DNA of 64,000 nt from contig NZ_CP121679.1 of NCBI RefSeq assembly GCF_029760895.1, positions 558,001-622,000 on the forward strand, written 5' to 3'. This stretch comes from Ancylobacter sp. WKF20. Its GTDB lineage: Bacteria > Pseudomonadota > Alphaproteobacteria > Rhizobiales > Xanthobacteraceae. The notes beneath the pieces were generated by a model, which ran no database searches, had not been told where the DNA came from, and saw only the letters and a program-made list of their open reading frames with translations. Of the stretch, positions 62,440 through 64,000 are shown piece by piece; the stretch's first letter is position 1; the number at the start of each line of letters is the position of its first letter. The translations under genes were made by a program, and so were the position numbers.

Positions 62440-64000
62440 TCACTCGCCGAAGATCTTGCGCTGCCACCAGCCGGTGCGGCGCGGACGGTCCGGCTCAGGG
62501 GCGGCGGGAGCTGTCTCGACCGGCGCGGTCTCGGCCGGGGCCGTCTCAACGGCGGCCTCGCTGGAGGCCTCCACCGACGCGATTTCCGGGGCGGGCGCGT
62601 CCGTGGCCGCCTCGGTGGCGGGCGTCTCCGGCGTCACCGCCACGCTTTCCTCGGTCACGACGACCGGGGCGGGTTCGCGTACAGTCGAGCGGCGACGGCG
62701 CGGCTTGGCTTCGGTTGCCTTGACCGGCGCGGCCTCGACGGGAGTCTCGGCCGCTGCTTCCGAAGTTGCCTCGGCAGCAGCCTCGGTCGTCGCCTCGACC
62801 GCCGTGCTCTCGGCCGCAGCGTCCGCCTCGGTCTTGGCACCACGGGTGCGACGACCACCACGACGACCGCGACGCGGCTTGGCGTCCTCGGCAGCCGGCT
62901 CCTCGGCCGCAACCTCGTCGCTGGCGACGGGCGCCGCCTCAGTGGTCTCGGCCTGGACATCGCTGGCAACCGGCGCGTCAGTCGCAAACTCGGCGACCGT
63001 CTCGATCACGGCGGTCTCGGTCGCCTCGGTCACGTTGTCCGTGCCCGACTCGCCCTCGTCGCCATTATCGTCGCCATCGTCCTCGAACTCGGCGCCGGCC
63101 GTCTCCTGCCCGCCATTCTCGCTGGAGCGATGACCGTTCTCGCCATTCTGGCCGCCACGCCGACGACGCCGACGACGACGGCGACGCTTGTTGCCCTCGG
63201 CCGTGGCGGCATCGCCATTGGCTTCGGCCGTCGCAGCGGCAGGACGGGGTTCGCGGGGCTCGCGCGCCTCGCGGGGCTCCTGAACAGCGGTCTCTTCCTC
63301 GTCCTCGGGCTCATCGACGGCATCCAGCTCGATGTCTTCGGGTTCGGGGATGATTTCCGCCGGGCGGGGCAGGGGAATCGGGTTCGGCACCGCCTCGCCC
63401 TTGTCGATGGCGAAGGGCGTGAGGCCGGTCAGCGTCGGGTCGGCGCTGATGGTGATGGAGACGCCGAAGCGCGCTTCCAGCTCATGCAGATGCCCGCGCT
63501 TGTGGTTGAGCACATAGAGCGCGTTCTCCGTCCGGGTGCGGACGATGAGGTTATGGGTGTTGGAGCGCTGGAGAATGTCCTCCGCGGCGCGCAGAAGCTG
63601 CAGCGCGACCGAGGGCGAGGAGCGCACATGGCCGGTGCCGCCGCAATGCGGGCAGACCTCGGTGGAGCTTTCCAGCACGCCGGTGCGGATGCGCTGGCGG
63701 CTCATCTCCATCAGGCCGAAATGCGAGATGCGGCCAAGCTGGATGCGCGCGCGGTCGTTCTTCAGGCAGTCCTTGAGCTTGCGCTCGACCGCCCGGTTGT
63801 TGCGCTTCTCGTCCATGTCGATGAAGTCGATCACGACGAGACCGGCAAGGTCGCGCAGGCGCAGCTGGCGGGCCACCTCTTCGGCGGCTTCAAGGTTGGT
63901 CTTGAGCGCCGTGTCCTCGATATTGTGCTCGCGTGTCGAGCGCCCCGAGTTCACGTCGATCGAGACCAGCGCCTCGGTCGGATTGATGACGAGATAGCCG
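62440..64000 (-). CDS. rne: Ribonuclease E, N-terminus beyond the window
   Basis: Essential endoribonuclease of RNA decay and processing. About 519 residues are visible; the S1 domain and start lie past the right edge. VSIDVNSGRSTREHN (first catalytic Asp), GLVVIDFIDMDEKRN (second Asp), KDCLKNDRARIQLGRISHFG and the zinc-link CPHCGGTGH are conserved; HNLIVRTRTENALYVLN lies in the small domain. After about residue 185 from the edge the protein becomes a long low-complexity arm: acidic runs, ten Arg in a row (KRRRRRRRRRRGG), then Ala/Glu/Thr/Val-rich repeats ending QRKIFGE. This arm normally scaffolds degradosome partners and is disordered. It could be RNase G only if shorter, so RNase E is preferred. 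Confidence 0.93.
   Translation of the reverse strand, partial: GYLVINPTEALVSIDVNSGRSTREHNIEDTALKTNLEAAEEVARQLRLRDLAGLVVIDFIDMDEKRNNRAVERKLKDCLKNDRARIQLGRISHFGLMEMSRQRIRTGVLESSTEVCPHCGGTGHVRSSPSVALQLLRAAEDILQRSNTHNLIVRTRTENALYVLNHKRGHLHELEARFGVSITISADPTLTGLTPFAIDKGEAVPNPIPLPRPAEIIPEPEDIELDAVDEPEDEEETAVQEPREAREPREPRPAAATAEANGDAATAEGNKRRRRRRRRRRGGQNGENGHRSSENGGQETAGAEFEDDGDDNGDEGESGTDNVTEATETAVIETVAEFATDAPVASDVQAETTEAAPVASDEVAAEEPAAEDAKPRRGRRGGRRTRGAKTEADAAAESTAVEATTEAAAEATSEAAAETPVEAAPVKATEAKPRRRRSTVREPAPVVVTEESVAVTPETPATEAATDAPAPEIASVEASSEAAVETAPAETAPVETAPAAPEPDRPRRTGWWQRKIFGE

Overview
The window looks like one contiguous stretch of an alphaproteobacterial chromosome, most likely Hyphomicrobiales and perhaps near Xanthobacteraceae. 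That placement is an inference from very high GC, the order of the core genes, a Porin_2-type outer-membrane porin, a cobalamin-dependent ribonucleotide reductase and an NDUFA12-type complex I subunit. No rRNA, tRNA, CRISPR array, phage or insertion sequence was recognised. Most genes are conserved housekeeping loci, and I did not find a convincing new multigene system.

Layout. 1-7.7 kb (minus strand): the 3'-truncated alr, dnaB, a cyclopropane fatty acid synthase gene, then rpsF-rpsR-DUF2232-rplI with a visible promoter, leader hairpin and terminator, and a GGDEF gene. 7.9-14.4 kb (plus): fabD-fabG-acpP-fabF, mltG, yicC and gmk, covering fatty acid synthesis, peptidoglycan cleavage and GMP phosphorylation. 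14.5-22.3 kb (minus): lptF-lptG-lptD-surA-pdxA-rsmA, the LPS export/outer-membrane biogenesis operon, divergent from pepA-holC. 24.5-31.6 kb: a strongly expressed porin, an ABC-F ATPase, a secreted cyclase-family protein, a DinB-like protein, two tiny exported proteins and ndk.

31.7-41.4 kb is the most accessory-looking part. It has two tandem TerC/YjbE membrane proteins, a molybdopterin oxidoreductase whose ribosome-binding site lies inside the preceding terminator, a 0.95-kb array of a 413-bp tandem repeat made of REP-like palindromes, a large AsmA-like envelope protein and the malic enzyme maeB. 41.5-48.4 kb carries a glycine-zipper protein, two near-identical cold-shock proteins, a PhoX/DUF839 protein, an autotransporter and a GNAT acetyltransferase.

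48.5-64 kb: nrdJ, a complex I NDUFA12-type subunit, a DUF2155 protein overlapping aat tail to tail, and an M48 protease-DsbA-aroQ-accB-accC run linking envelope quality control, the shikimate pathway and fatty acid initiation. Then come an aminotransferase, a divergent hxlR/NmrA pair with a candidate operator, and the C-terminal part of RNase E, which runs off the right edge.

All assignments were made by eye from translated sequence and motifs. No database or folding software was used, so start codons, promoters and regulatory sites are proposals.
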